Part shown: piece by piece, positions 37,546-39,288 of the stretch
Layout of the letters: every line of letters begins with the position of its first letter
How positions within the stretch are numbered: position 1 is the first letter of the stretch
NCBI GenBank assembly: GCA_025450075.1
Contig: JANWIC010000007.1
Span: forward strand, 1 to 39,288
Direction of reading: 5' to 3'
Length of the DNA: 39,288 nt
Source of the DNA: Patescibacteria group bacterium
GTDB taxonomy: Bacteria; Patescibacteriota; Dojkabacteria; JAKAPS01
Notes under the pieces: generated by a model
What the model was told of the DNA's origin: nothing
What the model saw: the letters and a program-made list of their open reading frames with translations, nothing else
Databases searched by the model: none
Made by a program: the position numbers and the translations under genes

Positions 37546-38265
37546 ATGAAAACACAACCGATTTATTTAGAAGATTCGTATCAACAGGAAATGGATGGAG
37601 TCATAGAAAATGTGTTAGATGAAAGTGAAGGTCGATATAGGCTAATTCTTGATAAAACTGTATTTTATCCAATGGGTGGTGGACAGTCTACAGACCAAGG
37701 TATTCTTGAATGTCCTGAAGGGAAAATGGAAGTATATATGGTGATGATGAAAGATGGTGAAATCAATCATTATGTGAAAGCTATTATGAAACCAGAGATT
37801 GGACAAAGAGTTCATGGAAAAATAAATTGGGAAAGAAGATATGGAAACATGCGCAAACATTCAGCAGGTCATGTAGTCGACTTTGCACTTTATCTCCTTG
37901 GTTATTCACCGAAAACTCTATTACCCTTGAAAGGAGATCATGATAAAAAGCCTCAAATTGTTTATCAGGGAAGCGTAGATACTCCATTGCAAGAAGAAAT
38001 TGAAAAAAAAGCAAATGAGCTAGTCGCACAAAATATTTCATTTTCATGGGCATTTAAACCTCTTGATGAAGTTGAAAAGCAAGTTATTTATCTACAACCA
38101 GGACTTCCTGCAAATAAACCATTAAGAATTTTGACTCTCGAAGGAGTGGGATCAGTGGCAGATGGTGGAACTCAGGTACATCAAACTGCTGAGATTGGCC
38201 ATATATCGATAACTCAGATTGATGTTCATGATGGTCAAACCATAGTTTTCTATTCCATAGCATAG
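37546..38265 (+). CDS. AlaX-like alanyl-tRNA editing protein (start probably MKTQPIYLED)
   Basis: YPMGGGQSTDQG, RKHSAGHVVDFAL, DGGTQVHQTAEIG; TATACT 22 nt upstream of MKTQ start. Confidence 0.88.
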   Translation: MKTQPIYLEDSYQQEMDGVIENVLDESEGRYRLILDKTVFYPMGGGQSTDQGILECPEGKMEVYMVMMKDGEINHYVKAIMKPEIGQRVHGKINWERRYGNMRKHSAGHVVDFALYLLGYSPKTLLPLKGDHDKKPQIVYQGSVDTPLQEEIEKKANELVAQNISFSWAFKPLDEVEKQVIYLQPGLPANKPLRILTLEGVGSVADGGTQVHQTAEIGHISITQIDVHDGQTIVFYSIA

Positions 38266-38313
38266 ATATCACCAAGATTTGGTGTTATAATCCCCGAAAT
38301 ATCATTTATCATT

Positions 38314-38772
38314 ATGAGAATTCAAGGCAGTGGATGGGATGGAATAAGATGGCTTCATGAACAACAGGATTTAATCCTACATGAAATGCGATCTAGGAAG
38401 ATACTTGCATTTTTAATCAAAAATGCTTTAAATAATGGAGATAAAGTTGGTCTACGATATTATAAAGATGAAAGTCGAAAAAATATGCTAATAGAATTCA
38501 CCTGGAATAGGGTGGATTATTATGTTAATCAATATGAGTTAAGAAAACTTACTCTTAATGAATTTGGACCAGTATTATTATTTATAGGAACGGCAAAACG
38601 ACTCAGAATTATTAATAATGGTCAAGAATATTCTGATGTCGATCATCAATTTATTATTGCCCAGGGAATACTTAACGATGATGTGGATACAGTACAATCA
38701 GTTATGGCTGCATGGGATGAAAATATAGCAGCCTTAGTAGGTGCGGAAGATATACCATTTGGATTGTCCTAG
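38314..38772 (+). CDS. hypothetical protein
   Basis: 152-aa ORF, TATAAT 22 nt upstream. Confidence 0.65.
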   Translation: MRIQGSGWDGIRWLHEQQDLILHEMRSRKILAFLIKNALNNGDKVGLRYYKDESRKNMLIEFTWNRVDYYVNQYELRKLTLNEFGPVLLFIGTAKRLRIINNGQEYSDVDHQFIIAQGILNDDVDTVQSVMAAWDENIAALVGAEDIPFGLS

Positions 38773-38775
38773 TTT

Positions 38776-39177
38776 ATGAGCAGTTCTGAACCAATTGGCC
38801 CTAATAGTAGACGCAGAAAACCTTTAAAAGTGCCTGATCTAAAATTAAGGTTAATTGAAGCGAAAAAATCAGAAAAGTGGTTTGTCCCTGAAATGGATGA
38901 AACTTGGCAAAGTATTGTATCTCTATTCTGGGATGAAAATATTTATAATGTAGTAGAGTATATTTCCTGGCAGCCATTTGAAAGTGAGCAGGTTGAAGTT
39001 CATGAAATCATTGTATATAGAAATGTACAAGACTATGATAATTTAGAATTGTATGATATGAAACCTTATAGGGTATTAGTTGCTCTATTTTATTCGGAAG
39101 AATTTAATTTGTATCAGGGAGTCGTTATTGGTTGGAAAGAAGATGAGCTGATTGCTGAAGAATATATACTAAATTAA
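38776..39177 (+). CDS. hypothetical protein
   Basis: 133-aa ORF closely following the preceding gene. Confidence 0.65.
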   Translation: MSSSEPIGPNSRRRKPLKVPDLKLRLIEAKKSEKWFVPEMDETWQSIVSLFWDENIYNVVEYISWQPFESEQVEVHEIIVYRNVQDYDNLELYDMKPYRVLVALFYSEEFNLYQGVVIGWKEDELIAEEYILN

Positions 39178-39288
39178 TCTGGAATGAGAAATCAAATATG
39201 GAACACCGCCTCTGAATTTCAAAGATAGTAAGGTATTAGGAATCATTTTGTGAATTTGTTATACTCGTCTTGGCATGGATAAAAACAT

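Noticed and set aside
1-39288. CRISPR arrays, rRNA genes, transposases or prophage modules
   Set aside because: No regularly spaced repeats, rRNA segments or mobile-element genes were recognised.

Overview
AT-rich 39.3 kb bacterial chromosomal segment. The gene repertoire (small orphan ORFs, zinc-ribbon proteins, LCP, phosphodiester glycosidase, monofunctional GT51) fits a Patescibacteria/CPR-type genome, but that lineage call is inference. I see about 40 credible CDSs, one tRNA-Ser(GCT), and no rRNA, CRISPR array or intact transposon. The standout is a probable tyrosine-sensing transcription attenuator upstream of an aromatic amino acid (phenylalanine) hydroxylase at about 5.8-6.63 kb on the minus strand. 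It has a 23-aa leader ORF MDIFKDHQKTIRYYLYYDTRYRS (5 Tyr within 9 residues) with an ideal SD. The SD lies inside a terminator-like hairpin. Downstream is an intrinsic terminator whose 5' arm is exactly complementary (8 nt) to the end of the leader ORF, including its stop codon. Other items of note: an Erm-like rRNA methyltransferase from a leaderless consensus promoter, a putative HMUDK_hel/aGPT-PPlase-like protein, neighbouring EVE and ASCH-like genes, two ORFs each interrupted by a single in-frame TAG, several other decaying genes (DUF2000, ABC exporter, frameshifted membrane protein, glutamine amidotransferase remnant), a diverged repeat family bounding gene cassettes, and a recurrent SD-less promoter-to-ATG architecture.
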